Made by a program: the position numbers and the translations under genes. From Laspinema sp963821735 (GTDB lineage: Bacteria; Cyanobacteriota; Cyanobacteriia; Cyanobacteriales; Laspinemataceae): a stretch of 64,000 nt of DNA. Below, piece by piece: positions 9,113 through 18,139 of this stretch. How positions within the stretch are numbered: the stretch's first letter is position 1; each line of letters opens with the position of its first letter. The stretch spans positions 124,001-188,000 of the forward strand of contig CAWGFK010000011.1 in the NCBI GenBank assembly GCA_963821735.1, read 5' to 3'. The notes beneath the pieces were generated by a model. It had not been told where the DNA came from and ran no database searches. It saw nothing but the letters and a program-made list of their open reading frames with translations.

Positions 9113-9246
9113 GGGTTTAGTCGTTATTTGGCACGTCCAGAGAAACCAAAAGAAAGGATACAAGAGTAAGTCACCACAATTCCTGAAGGAAATAAATTCT
9201 CCTCCTTTCTTTCTGAGTAGTTAGGGCTAATTAATCCCACTGACTC

Positions 9247-9978
9247 TTAAATGGATAGATGAGAAAGCACCCGTTCAAGGACTTGCTGGTAGGCATTTTC
9301 TACGTTGCCCAAATCCTGCCGGAATCGGTCTTTATCTAGGATTCGGGCAGTGGGATCGCTCTGGGATTCATCCCAGAGTCTGCAAGTATCAGGACTGATT
9401 TCATCGGCAAGAATTAGGTTCCCCTTGCCATCGAATCCGAACTCCAGTTTAAAGTCAACGAGGATGATTTGACACTGATGGAAAAATTCTGAGAGAATTT
9501 GGTTGATTTCCAATGCCATTGTCCGCAGTTGCTCTAGTTGTTCTGGGGTGGCGAGTTCTAATAATAGCAGGCGATCGCGGGTTAACAATGGATCCCCTAG
9601 TTCATCGTTTTTATAGAAAAATTCCACCAGGGGCTGTTTGAGGACGGTTCCCTGGGGGATGCCGGTTTGCTTACACAAACTTCCAGCAGCAATATTGCGG
9701 ACCACCACCTCTAACGGGACAATCTGCACCCGCTTGACTCGCATTTCGTTGGGACTGGTTTGCTCGATAAAATGGGTGGGGATTCCTTTGGATTCCAGCA
9801 GGTTAAACAGGGCCGTGCCGATCGCACAGTTCATCTGCCCTTTACCGACGATGGTCCCCCGTTTGAGTGCATTAAAGGCGGTGGCATCATCTTTAAACTG
9901 GGAGATCACGACTTCGGGGTCTTCGGTGCTATATAGGATTTTCGCTTTGCCTTCATAGAGTTTTTCCATCGCCGCCAT
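9247..9978 (-). CDS. purC: SAICAR synthase (purine biosynthesis)
   Basis: The enzyme joins aspartate to CAIR in an ATP-dependent step of purine synthesis. Motifs: KLYEGKAKILY (ATP loop), FKDDATAFNA, VVRNIAAGSLC, LVDFKLEFGFD and DEISPDTCRLWD. With the Met at 9978 (MAAMEKLYEGK) the protein has 243 residues, as usual. The Met at 9969 is an alternative. Longer in-frame starts (ATG 10014, TTG 10056) would add residues with no counterpart in the family. It lies 130 bp upstream of bamA on the same strand. Confidence 0.95.
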   Translation of the reverse strand: MAAMEKLYEGKAKILYSTEDPEVVISQFKDDATAFNALKRGTIVGKGQMNCAIGTALFNLLESKGIPTHFIEQTSPNEMRVKRVQIVPLEVVVRNIAAGSLCKQTGIPQGTVLKQPLVEFFYKNDELGDPLLTRDRLLLLELATPEQLEQLRTMALEINQILSEFFHQCQIILVDFKLEFGFDGKGNLILADEISPDTCRLWDESQSDPTARILDKDRFRQDLGNVENAYQQVLERVLSHLSI

Positions 9979-10327
9979 AACCGTTTTTGCTTTCTGATTG
10001 AGTGAACTTAGCATCCCCAACGGGGTTACCAATTCGCTTCCCGTGAGGTCGCTCAATCATTTTATCGTTGTGTGGCGAGAATGATAGCAGGATCCTGATG
10101 GGCGATCGCATTACGGCTGAAAATGACCGGGAGATCATGGGCAGCGCTGGCCCTAAGTTACACTCTGCTGGGGTCCTAGTAAAGTTTTACAACAACATTT
10201 TGCCGGGGGAGGGATGAGTTCTCTCGGTTTGGGGTAGGATAGTTTGGCCCTGGGTTTCCGTGGGACTGACAATCGGGAAAAATCTCCAAGATTGGGAGAT
10301 AAACCAGGGATTGACGTTTGGTACAAC
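9979..10327. other. Divergent intergenic region between purC and folB
   Basis: About 350 bp separate the two divergently oriented starts and must hold promoters for both. I see HIP1 octamers but no convincing -10/-35 pair, hairpin or small gene. Confidence 0.5.
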
Positions 10328-10723
10328 ATGGACAAATCTGTAGAACAAAGAGACACGATCGCCATTACGGGACTGCGCTATTACGGTTACACGGGCTACT
10401 TGGCTGAGGAAAGAATGCTCGGTCAATGGTTTGAAGTGGATTTAACCCTGTGGGTGGATTTAGTAGCAGTGGGAAACAGCGATCGCCTAGAAGACACCTT
10501 AGATTATCGAGAATTGGTTGAGCGGGTTCGCCATCAAATTGAAACCGCTAAGGTTAATACAATGGAACATTTGGCAAGCCAAATTGCACGCTCCATTCTT
10601 GCATGGGATCAAGCTCAAAAAATTAAAGTTCGCTTGACGAAGGTTTCTGCTCCAATTCCCGACTTTTCAGGGAAAATTTCCGTAGAAATTACCCGGTCTC
10701 CCTCGGATTTTTTTAATTCATAA
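10328..10723 (+). CDS. folB: Dihydroneopterin aldolase
   Basis: The 131-residue protein starts MDKSVEQRDTIAITGLRYY. It cleaves 7,8-dihydroneopterin to 6-hydroxymethyl-dihydropterin and glycolaldehyde in folate synthesis. The family pattern is clear: GLRYYGYTGYLAEER (with the substrate-binding Tyr and catalytic Glu), LGQWFEVDLTL, LEDTLDYRELVE and a Lys-bearing C-terminal strand VRLTKVSAPIPDF. It opens a plus-strand series that includes further pterin-related genes (see 14713 and 15467). Confidence 0.93.
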   Translation: MDKSVEQRDTIAITGLRYYGYTGYLAEERMLGQWFEVDLTLWVDLVAVGNSDRLEDTLDYRELVERVRHQIETAKVNTMEHLASQIARSILAWDQAQKIKVRLTKVSAPIPDFSGKISVEITRSPSDFFNS

Positions 10724-10840
10724 ACCTGAATTAAATTTCTGATTGGAAACCCAAAAGATTGCGTAGAGTTTCAGAGAAATGCTAAAGTACCAAAGCGGTT
10801 CATTTTGGATTGATTGACAACATTAAGGAGAATGAAAAAC

Positions 10841-11761
10841 ATGGATGATTGGCAATTAACAACGCCGGTTGCCTTGCTCATCTTTAACCGACCCGATACC
10901 ACCGCACAGGTCTTTGAGTCGATTCGTCAAGCGAAACCGTCTCAGTTGTTAGTCATTGCCGATGGGCCGCGTGGCGATCGGCCCGGGGAAGCCGAAAAAT
11001 GTGCAGCAACTCGGCAGATCATCGATCGCGTAGACTGGGATTGTCAAGTTATCAAGCATTATTCCGACATTAATTTAGGCTGCAAATTACGGGTTTCCAG
11101 TGGCATTGATTGGGTCTTCGATACTGTGGAAGAAGCCATCATCCTAGAAGATGACTGTGTACCCAATCAGAGTTTCTTTCGGTATTGTCAAGCACTTTTG
11201 ACTCAGTATCGAGATGATTCCAGAGTCATGCATATTGCCGGAAGCAATGAAGGAATTCCCGGGCAGAATCTCCATGAAAGTTACTATTTTTCCCGCCGAA
11301 CTCATATTTGGGGCTGGGCAACTTGGCGCAGAGCATGGCAAACTTACTACGATGTAAATCTTAAATTATGGCCCGAACTCAAACAGGCCAATAAACTAGC
11401 CGAACTCATCGGAAATAAACAAGAAGCAGCGGTCAAAGCCCAACTTTTTGATTTGGTCTATGAAAACCAACTCGACACCTGGGACCATCAATGGAATTTT
11501 GCCTGTCTTTATCACCAACAGTCTTCGATTTTACCCAATAAAAACTTAGTGTCTAATATTGGGTTTGGACATCAAGAAGCAACCCACACCATCAATCCCA
11601 GTAGTTTTGCAGACTTACCCAGAGAAGAACTCGATTTTCCCCTGATTCATCCTCAAAATTTCCAGCAAGATGTGGCCACAGATGACCAGTATTTCGAGGC
11701 AAGGCAAAACAATCAAGTCAAAAGTATGACCAATTCTGACCAGTTGGCAGAATGGGTATAA
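10841..11761 (+). CDS. Family 2-like glycosyltransferase (HlpA-type)
   Basis: The 306-residue protein starts at MDDWQLTTPVALLIFNRPDT; AAGGAG ten bases upstream of this ATG decides the start over the earlier TTG. It has a GT-A fold: VALLIFNRPD at the N-terminus, LLVIADGPR, and the metal-binding acidic cluster EEAIILEDDCVP. The middle has FSRRTHIWGWATWRRAW, common in cyanobacterial glycosyltransferases annotated as HlpA-like. It has no membrane segment. The acceptor is unknown; a role in pterin glycosylation is conceivable from the neighbours but not shown. Confidence 0.85.
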   Translation: MDDWQLTTPVALLIFNRPDTTAQVFESIRQAKPSQLLVIADGPRGDRPGEAEKCAATRQIIDRVDWDCQVIKHYSDINLGCKLRVSSGIDWVFDTVEEAIILEDDCVPNQSFFRYCQALLTQYRDDSRVMHIAGSNEGIPGQNLHESYYFSRRTHIWGWATWRRAWQTYYDVNLKLWPELKQANKLAELIGNKQEAAVKAQLFDLVYENQLDTWDHQWNFACLYHQQSSILPNKNLVSNIGFGHQEATHTINPSSFADLPREELDFPLIHPQNFQQDVATDDQYFEARQNNQVKSMTNSDQLAEWV

Positions 11762-11881
11762 CCCATCTCAATCATCACCAGGATAGCCTGGGACGGACGG
11801 AGGTTGTTACACTAATCTCTACCGGAGATCATCAAAACCTTCCCTCCGTCTGTTTATCGATTACCCCAGGGATTACAAGTC

Positions 11882-12331
11882 ATGCCCGATCCATCATTGG
11901 TTTCACCCAGATCCATCATTCAAACCTTTCCGTTAAGTACCGTAGGGGCGCTGGTGTGTGGCCCTAGCAGTCGGGTTTTGATTGCCAAAACCACGAAATG
12001 GCGCGGGTTGTGGGGGGTCCCCGGTGGTAAAGTCGATTGGGGAGAAACCCTGGAAGCGGCCTTATTACGGGAGTTTCGGGAAGAAGTGGGACTGGACCTG
12101 GTGGAGATCCGCTGGGCACTGTTGCAAGAGGCAGTCTTAGACCCGCAATTTTGTCGGGAAGCTCACTTTATTATGATGAACTATTATGCCCGTTCCACCA
12201 CAGAAGCGGTGATTCCTAATGATGAAATTGAGGAATGGGTTTGGGTTACACCACAAGAGGCACTCAACTATTCTTTGAATACTTACACCCGCGTTCTGGT
12301 TGAACATTATCTCAACTGGATTGACGATTGA
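11882..12331 (+). CDS. Nudix hydrolase
   Basis: The protein has 149 residues with a full Nudix box: GG at residue ~48, then GETLEAALLREFREEVGL, matching GX5EX7REUXEEXGU. The family hydrolyses nucleoside diphosphates linked to another group. The substrate cannot be read from sequence. In this setting, after folB and before a pterin synthase, dihydroneopterin triphosphate is a reasonable candidate (inference only). Confidence 0.92.
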   Translation: MPDPSLVSPRSIIQTFPLSTVGALVCGPSSRVLIAKTTKWRGLWGVPGGKVDWGETLEAALLREFREEVGLDLVEIRWALLQEAVLDPQFCREAHFIMMNYYARSTTEAVIPNDEIEEWVWVTPQEALNYSLNTYTRVLVEHYLNWIDD

Positions 12332-12428
12332 ACGGGTCAACCAACCCAGTTACTTCGCCTCTCTATCTCATCTCTAATCCGGTCCCGATCCCCTAAAAAA
12401 ATCTGTCCTTTACCATTAATGACTAACC

Positions 12429-13478
12429 ATGACTAATTTTAATCATCTCAAACGTCGCCAATTTCTGAAAATGAGTTCCTTGGCTATAGGAACCAGTCTC
12501 TTGACCAGTTGTACGAATCGCAGGTCACCACTTTCCACCTCCACCTCCAATGGAAAACTGGACAAAGTTAAAGTGGGGTTAAGCTGGAAAGCTGAAGCAG
12601 AGTACGGCGGATTTTATCAGGCCCTGGCGACGGGGATTTATCGCGACTATGGATTCGATGTAGAAATTAGACCCCTGCCGCCCCAAGGGAATGTGACTCA
12701 ATTGTTGATGGGGGATTTAGTTGATTTTAGCATCGGACAAGCAGTGAATGCGCTCCAAGCATCGGATCAAGGGATTCCCAAAGTTACCATCGCTGCTATT
12801 TTTCAAAATGAAATTCAAGCGTTTTTAGCTCATCCCGGTGTCGGCAATGATTCCTTGGCGCAACTGAAGGGAAAACGGGTGTTTATTGTTCCGGGATTGA
12901 GTAATATTTATTGGCCTTTCCTGGAAAAACAGTACGGTTATACTCAAGACCAGCAACGCCCTTATAATTTCAATGTTACGCCATTTTTGCTGGACAAAGA
13001 TTCGGTTCAACAGGGATTGCTGACTTCGGAACCTTTTTTGATTGAAAAAGAAGGCGGGTTTAAACCGGTGGTTTTACTGTTAAGTGAAACGGGATTGAAT
13101 CCTTATAATTTTACTCTGGAAACGACCCATAAATTAATTGAATCTAAACCGGAGTTGGTTCATCGTTTTGTCGATGCTTCTATCAAAGGATGGTACAGTT
13201 ATCTGGATAATCCCGCCCTGGGAAATGAGTTAATTCAGCAGGACAATCCAGAAATGTCTGATGAGTTGCTGGCTTTTGCCCTGGGTAAAATAGCGGATTA
13301 TGATCTGATTAAGTCGGGAGATGCTCAAACCCTCGGCATTGGGGCGATGACTGATGAACGTTGGAAAACTTTGTTTGACCAGTTGGTAACTGCTGGGGTT
13401 TTAGAGGACAAACCCAGCTATAATGATGCCTATACCTTGGAGTTTATTAATAAGGGGGTAGATTATTACCTCTCTTAA
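12429..13478 (+). CDS. ABC importer substrate-binding lipoprotein, NMT1/THI5-like
   Basis: The protein has 349 residues. The N-terminus has a twin-arginine-like start (RRQFLK) and a lipobox LLTSC near residue 28, so it is probably a lipid-anchored periplasmic binding protein. The mature part matches the NMT1/THI5 fold: VKVGLSWKAEAEYGGFYQAL, LLMGDLVDFSIGQA, LKGKRVFIVPG. Members bind thiamine-pyrimidine precursors, riboflavin, taurine/sulfonates and similar small molecules. The matching ATPase and permease follow at 13604 and 16114. The ligand is unknown; the enclosed pterin genes point to a pterin-like heterocycle. Confidence 0.9.
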   Translation: MTNFNHLKRRQFLKMSSLAIGTSLLTSCTNRRSPLSTSTSNGKLDKVKVGLSWKAEAEYGGFYQALATGIYRDYGFDVEIRPLPPQGNVTQLLMGDLVDFSIGQAVNALQASDQGIPKVTIAAIFQNEIQAFLAHPGVGNDSLAQLKGKRVFIVPGLSNIYWPFLEKQYGYTQDQQRPYNFNVTPFLLDKDSVQQGLLTSEPFLIEKEGGFKPVVLLLSETGLNPYNFTLETTHKLIESKPELVHRFVDASIKGWYSYLDNPALGNELIQQDNPEMSDELLAFALGKIADYDLIKSGDAQTLGIGAMTDERWKTLFDQLVTAGVLEDKPSYNDAYTLEFINKGVDYYLS

Positions 13479-13513
13479 AAAATGAAAGCGAATCACCCCT
13501 ACAGGGTGGGGTA

Positions 13514-13570
13514 AAAAACCCGCACCCTCAAGGGTGGGGCTATACGAGACAAAGCCTGCCTCCGCAGGCT
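13514..13570 (-). repeat. Dispersed two-hairpin repeat, family A, copy 2
   Basis: This is an inverted-orientation copy between the binding-protein and ATPase genes of the ABC importer. It contains AACCCGCACCCTCAAGGGT, GGGGCTATACGAGACAAAGC and the stem CCTGCCTCCGCAGGCT. It probably forms hairpins in the polycistronic transcript. Confidence 0.8.
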
Positions 13571-13603
13571 ACAAATAAAAACTTTTTTGAGTAACCAGAA
13601 AAT

Positions 13604-14398
13604 ATGATGAACCCGGAACCGGCGATTACTATCAGCCATGTGAGTAAGGTTTTTAATAATGGGGTGGTGGCTTTAAATGATGTTAATCTGAAGGTGAATC
13701 GGGAAGATTTTGTTAGTTTGGTTGGCCCTTCTGGATGCGGAAAAAGTACGATTTTAAGAATTATTGCGGGCTTGAGTGAGAGCAGTGGGGGAAAAATTGA
13801 ATGGGCCGATCGCACCTTAAAACAACAGATTGCGTTTGTGTTCCAAGAACCGGCTTTGATGCCTTGGAATACGGTCAAAAATAATATTCGCTTACCCCTC
13901 AAACTGATGGGGATGCCCAAAAGAATGGCGGATGCTTCTATCGCCAAGACGTTGGAATTAGTGGGACTGGAAAACTTTGCTAATGCCTATCCCCGGCAGC
14001 TTTCTGGTGGGATGAAAATGCGGGTTTCCATTGCTCGGGCGATCGTGACCGAACCCCGGGTTTTACTGATGGATGAACCATTCGGGGCTTTGGATGATAT
14101 CACCCGCACTAACCTCAATGATGAGTTACTTTCGTTATGGAATCACCAACGGCAAACCATCCTATTTGTGACTCATAATATTTATGAAGCGGTTTATCTC
14201 TCCAAGCGAGTAGTGGTGATGGGGGCGAATCCAGGACGGGCGATCGCTGAGATTCCCATCGATGAACCGTTACCCCGCACCGAAGCATTTCGCACTTCTG
14301 AGCGTTATCTCAACTATTGTCAACAAGTCTATGCGGCTTTATCTGAAGCAATGGACCCGCAATCCCACGAATCCCCCCGGCAATTTTTCTCGGTCTAA
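13604..14398 (+). CDS. ABC importer ATPase, SsuB/TauB/NrtD type
   Basis: The protein has 264 residues with Walker A GPSGCGKST, Q-loop VFQEPALMPW, signature LSGGMKMRVSIARA, Walker B VLLMDEPFGALDD and the H-loop in VTHNIYEA. The EPALMPW Q-loop and the MDEPFGALD block are typical of ATPases paired with NMT1/THI5-type binding proteins. It follows the binding-protein gene by 125 bp, most of it a repeat. Confidence 0.95.
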   Translation: MMNPEPAITISHVSKVFNNGVVALNDVNLKVNREDFVSLVGPSGCGKSTILRIIAGLSESSGGKIEWADRTLKQQIAFVFQEPALMPWNTVKNNIRLPLKLMGMPKRMADASIAKTLELVGLENFANAYPRQLSGGMKMRVSIARAIVTEPRVLLMDEPFGALDDITRTNLNDELLSLWNHQRQTILFVTHNIYEAVYLSKRVVVMGANPGRAIAEIPIDEPLPRTEAFRTSERYLNYCQQVYAALSEAMDPQSHESPRQFFSV

Positions 14399-14712
14399 TT
14401 CTGCTATCAAAGACCAGAAGGATTCAAGGCATCTCCATGATAAAGATCAGGAGTTTATCGGCAGACTAAGCCCTCAATAAATCCCGGCGATTTCCCCCCT
14501 CTATCTGGTTCAATCTCCCGGGGATTCAAGAGGTTTGGTGGAATAGAGCGTTTTCAATTGAGGAGCAGGATGATTGGATTATTTTGGATCATAAGGGTCA
14601 AGATTTTGCTATAATTAATCCCTGGTTCTTAGTTACGGTTTCCTTGAGGTAGGGTCAATCAACCAGCGTTCTAGCGCCGTTTTCTATAGAATCTTGCCCC
14701 TACGAGAAGGAG
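14399..14712. other. Intergenic region between ABC ATPase and dehydrogenase
   Basis: About 310 bp. It contains an AT-rich tract near 14590-14625 (TTTTGCTATAATTAATCCC), of which TATAAT is a good -10-like hexamer, so the dehydrogenase/PTPS pair may have its own promoter. No gene or repeat was recognised. Confidence 0.4.
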
Positions 14713-15455
14713 ATGCTGAATCATTTGGAGAAATCTTTAACGGGACGAGTTGCGATTGTCACGGGAGCCGGTCGGGGAATGGTGCCGCAACTGCTCGGCA
14801 GTTGGCACAGCTTGGCGCTTCTGTTGTCCTTGTCAGTCGGAATGCGGAGCAACTGGAGGGGGTGAGAAAGGCGATCGCCACTGAATGTTCGCCGGAGCAA
14901 GTGTTGGTTTATCCGGCAGATGTCAGTTCAGAGGCACAGACTCAGGCGGTTTTTGACCAGGCGATCGCCACTTTCGGTCGGGTTGATATCTTGATTAACA
15001 ATGCCGGAATGGTGCAAGTGACCGATTTTACCCAAATTGAACTGGCGGACTGGGAACGGGTCATGGCGGTGAATGTCACCGGGATATTTTTGTATTGCCG
15101 GGAGTTTTTTCGCCGTGCGATCGCTCAATCTCATGGCGGGGCGATCGTCAATATCGCATCCCTCTCCGGTGTTCGCGGTCCCGACAAATTTCCGGGATTC
15201 ACCAGTTACATTACCAGTAAATATGGAGTAATTGGCATCACCGATTCCCTCGCGGTGGAAGGTAAACCCCACGGAATTCGCGTGAATAGCGTTTCTCCCG
15301 GTGCAGTGGATACCGCTCTTCTCAAACAAGCTGCGCCTTTTTTAAAAACCCAAACCACCCCCGATGACGTGGCGCGCACCATCGTCTTTTTAGCGGACGA
15401 TTATCAAGCGAAATGTCTCACCGGCGCTAACCTTGAAATTTTTAGTAATGCTTAG
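14713..15455 (+). CDS. Short-chain dehydrogenase/reductase, one-base frameshift in the cofactor motif
   Basis: From ATG 14713 the frame reads MLNHLEKSLTGRVAIVTGAG and then derails within the TGxxxGxG dinucleotide-binding motif. The remaining frame gives GAATARQLAQLGASVVLVSR, LINNAG (at ~15000), the Ser of NIASLSG, and the catalytic SYITSK (YxxxK). One missing base near 14780 (GGAAT-GGTGCC) would restore TGAGRGIGAA and about 248 residues. The gene ends 11 bp before the PTPS gene, so the two are translationally close. A sepiapterin-reductase-like role in biopterin synthesis is suggested by this pairing; the SDR fold alone does not show it. Confidence 0.85.
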
Positions 15456-15466
15456 GAGTTTTCTGT

Positions 15467-15880
15467 ATGTCGATGATTTATATCACCCGTCGAGTCACTT
15501 TTTCGGCCTCCCATCGTCTCCACAGCGATGCCTTATCCGATGAAGAAAATCGCCGAGTCTTTGGCAAATGTAACAATCCCAATGGTCATGGTCATAATTA
15601 TGCCTTAAAAGTGACAGTCCGGGGTGAAGTTAATCCAGAAACGGGGATTGTCCTGAATTTCTTTGACCTTCAAGATGCCATTGATGCCGCCATTTTGGAG
15701 GAGGTCGATCACAAGCATATTAATTTAGATGTCCCCGCTTTCAAAGGCATTAATCCTACCGCTGAAAATATGGTGGTGGTCTTTTGGAATATGCTAGAAC
15801 CCAAGCTACCCCCTGGAATGCTCTATGAAATGCAGTTGTATGAAACCGACAACAATCATGTGACCTATCGAGGAACCTAG
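15467..15880 (+). CDS. ptpS: 6-pyruvoyl-tetrahydropterin synthase (eukaryote-like)
   Basis: The 137-residue protein has an AGGAG ribosome binding site. It converts dihydroneopterin triphosphate to 6-pyruvoyl-tetrahydropterin. Zinc and active-site motifs: FSASHRLHS (His), FGKCNNPNGHGHNY (catalytic Cys and two zinc His) and VDHKHINLDVP (catalytic Asp/His). The Cys-loop and the end YETDNNHVTYRG resemble the animal enzyme more than queuosine-pathway QueD, so biopterin synthesis is favoured over 7-deazaguanine synthesis. QueD-type activity cannot be excluded. It lies between the SDR gene and the ABC permease. Confidence 0.92.
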   Translation: MSMIYITRRVTFSASHRLHSDALSDEENRRVFGKCNNPNGHGHNYALKVTVRGEVNPETGIVLNFFDLQDAIDAAILEEVDHKHINLDVPAFKGINPTAENMVVVFWNMLEPKLPPGMLYEMQLYETDNNHVTYRGT

Positions 15881-16113
15881 AAGCTGCTACTGTCCGCCCT
15901 GACTAGAGGATTGCTATAGTTTACCCCAGGGACAAGAAACCGGGTTTCTCACCCAAATTTATGATAAATTGCCCAAATTTTTGGCAGAAACCCGGTTTTT
16001 CACCCATTTTTTACGGATGCTCTTTGGGTCGATTGATGTATCTATCCTCTCAAATCCGGACGGTTTCACCCCTTGCAGACAGGACCAATTCACCGATTAC
16101 TGCTACCGATAAA

Positions 16114-16935
16114 ATGAACAAAGATATCGCATTAATTTTAGCTAAACTTAAAAAAAACAAGTTATTGTCTCTGGATACCCTTGCCCCACTTCTGGTCGGA
16201 ATTCTAGTGCTATCCGCTTGGGAAATTGGGGTGGAAGTCACAGAAACTCCTGTTTATTTATTGCCCAAACCTTCGGTCATCTTCCAGGCTTTAATTCGGG
16301 ATTGGCCGATTCTGTTTCCGGCCTTGCTCATTACTTTAAAAATTACGGTAGTGGCTTTTATAACTGCTGCAATTTCGGGGTTAATGATTGCGGTTTTGAT
16401 GTCTCAAAGTAAGTGGATTGAGAAAAGTCTGTATCCTTATGCGATTGTTTTACAGACCACTCCCATCGTGGCGATCGCACCTTTAATTATTATCTGGTTT
16501 AAAGACTATACCTTTGGCGCTTTGGTGACTTGTGCCTGGATTGTCGCCTTTTTCCCGATTATTTCTAATACCACCTTTGGCTTAAACAGCCTCGACCCCA
16601 ATTTACGGGATTTATTTATCCTCTACAAAGCATCACGCTGGCAAACCCTCTGGTATTTGAGACTCCCGAGTGCCTTACCTTATTTTTTATCGGGATTGCG
16701 AATTAGCGGGGGATTGTCCTTAATTGGTGCCGTAGTTGCAGAATTTGTCGCCGGGACTGGCGGGACCGATTCCGGGATTGCCTATCAAATGCTGATTGCC
16801 GGGTACAATCTGCAAATTCCCAGAATGTTTGCCGCCTTATTGTTGGTGACGATTCTGGGAATTCTGATTTTTACCTTGTTATCCAGGATATCAGATTGGG
16901 TCTTAGGTGAATGGCATGAAAGTTCCTTAAAATGA
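16114..16935 (+). CDS. ABC importer permease, SsuC/TauC/NrtB type
   Basis: The protein has 273 residues from MNKDIALILAKL. It contains about six membrane segments (LAPLLVGILVLSAWE, LLITLKITVVAFITA, IVLQTTPIVAIAPLII, GALVTCAWIVAFFPI, SLIGAVVAEFVAG, MFAALLLVTILGILIF) and the permease EAA-like loop (LYKASRWQTLWYLRLPSALP) that docks to the ATPase. Earlier in-frame Mets at 15961 and 16036 precede non-family residues and are rejected. It completes the importer with the 12429 and 13604 genes, though two pterin genes intervene. Confidence 0.93.
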   Translation: MNKDIALILAKLKKNKLLSLDTLAPLLVGILVLSAWEIGVEVTETPVYLLPKPSVIFQALIRDWPILFPALLITLKITVVAFITAAISGLMIAVLMSQSKWIEKSLYPYAIVLQTTPIVAIAPLIIIWFKDYTFGALVTCAWIVAFFPIISNTTFGLNSLDPNLRDLFILYKASRWQTLWYLRLPSALPYFLSGLRISGGLSLIGAVVAEFVAGTGGTDSGIAYQMLIAGYNLQIPRMFAALLLVTILGILIFTLLSRISDWVLGEWHESSLK

Positions 16936-17004
16936 GTTCAATTCGAGAAAAATTTGCATTTTGGATGAAAGGGAGAAACTCTAAATCCTACTTTTTATAA
17001 AAAT

Positions 17005-17024
17005 AAAACCCAGATATTCGGGTC
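17005..17024 (-). terminator. Possible terminator of the HEAT-protein operon
   Basis: On the minus strand, ACCC and GGGT arms around eight bases are followed by TTTATTTTTATAA, about 35 bp past the stop of the 17058-17780 gene. The stem is short, so this is tentative. Confidence 0.4.
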
Positions 17025-17057
17025 TCAAATCTTTAGGATTTAAGCCGGTTTAATGGT

Positions 17058-17780
17058 TTAATTGCCCGGTAATAAGTTGGGTAAGCTATCTGCCTCCTCC
17101 AGCATAGCCCAAAGCTCGCCAGCCTCTTCACTAACCTTGACTTCTGCACTCGATCGCAAACCTCGAATGGTCTTTTCGTCCAGCAAATGAAAATATCTGT
17201 CATCGAGTTCGCACAAGTCAATCGCGGCATAAATACCCGCCAGATTTTCTTCCGATGACTCGGCCCTCATTTGACTGTGAATGACCGGAAGTAAAACAGG
17301 GTCGAGTTGCTGCAATAATGGGGAATAGCTTTCATCCAATTGGCAGAACCGAATCACAGAAAGAAGACCCGCCCGTTGTTCTTCTGATGAACTCGCCATG
17401 ATCTCGGAGATGGCAGCAACCAAGACTTCATCGGGAGGGGCAATCTCTGGAACCAGTCTGACGGCTTTCTGCCTAACGATCTCATGATCATCTCCCAGAC
17501 GGAGGAACATCCACTCTAATAACGTGCGATCGCCCTCTGGAAATTTCTGATGTCGGAGATTTGCTAAGACTTTAAGTGCTATTGAACGCACATCCCATTC
17601 CGGATCGGCTAACAGAGTCCCCAACAGAGGCGCAACGACGGGTTTATCTAACTCTCCTAGGGCGATCGCCGCATCGTATCGAGTATCATTCCGTTCAGAT
17701 AGAGTTTGGTTTGCTGCTGTTGCCACTTCTAAAGGCCATTTTGGGATGGGATGACGCGGATCCCAGTCCGCTACTCTCAA
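17058..17780 (-). CDS. HEAT-repeat-like protein, unknown role
   Basis: The protein has 240 residues and no signal or membrane segment. Helical repeats are visible: DAAIALGELDKPVVAPLLGT, WDVRSIALKVLANLR, HEIVRQKAVRLVPEI, followed by more divergent ones (AGLLSVIRFCQLD, AGIYAAIDLCELDD). HEAT-like repeats usually bind other proteins. Its start overlaps the end of the pentapeptide-like gene by 4 bp (ATGA-type), so the two are translationally coupled. Confidence 0.75.
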   Translation of the reverse strand: MRVADWDPRHPIPKWPLEVATAANQTLSERNDTRYDAAIALGELDKPVVAPLLGTLLADPEWDVRSIALKVLANLRHQKFPEGDRTLLEWMFLRLGDDHEIVRQKAVRLVPEIAPPDEVLVAAISEIMASSSEEQRAGLLSVIRFCQLDESYSPLLQQLDPVLLPVIHSQMRAESSEENLAGIYAAIDLCELDDRYFHLLDEKTIRGLRSSAEVKVSEEAGELWAMLEEADSLPNLLPGN

Positions 17781-18136
17781 ATCGTCACCCCAAAAAGGAT
17801 CCGTAAGCCTTTCGGATCTGAGAAATGAATATGGGAGTTGATCACGGAAATACCTTCTATAATCGCATCCCTAAACTCTGTTGCTGGCCCTTCATCGGAA
17901 GAGAAACATCCGATGAATCGGGCTCCTCGCAGGGTGGTTCCTCGAAAGGATGTCCCATTCAAACGGCAACCGAAAAACTCAACTCCTGATAGATCCAAGC
18001 CCTCTAATTGAGTATTTCTGAGATCACAACAGATCAAAGCATCATGAGGTTTGAGGGAGACTGGACATGACATTCCTTGCCAGTTCGCCCCTCTATATCG
18101 AATTGTTTTTTTGTTATTGTGCTGAATAAGAGTCAT
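17777..18136 (-). CDS. Pentapeptide-repeat-like small protein
   Basis: The protein has 119 residues. The middle has A(D/N)LXX-type units (CDLRNTQLEGLDLSGVEFFG, RLNGTSFRGTTLRGARFIG), which fold as a right-handed beta-helix. The ends are not repetitive. Function is unknown; such proteins act as scaffolds, DNA mimics or immunity factors. It starts 3 bp after the upstream gene's stop and overlaps the HEAT gene. Confidence 0.7.
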   Translation of the reverse strand: MTLIQHNNKKTIRYRGANWQGMSCPVSLKPHDALICCDLRNTQLEGLDLSGVEFFGCRLNGTSFRGTTLRGARFIGCFSSDEGPATEFRDAIIEGISVINSHIHFSDPKGLRILFGVTI

Positions 18137-18139
18137 CGC

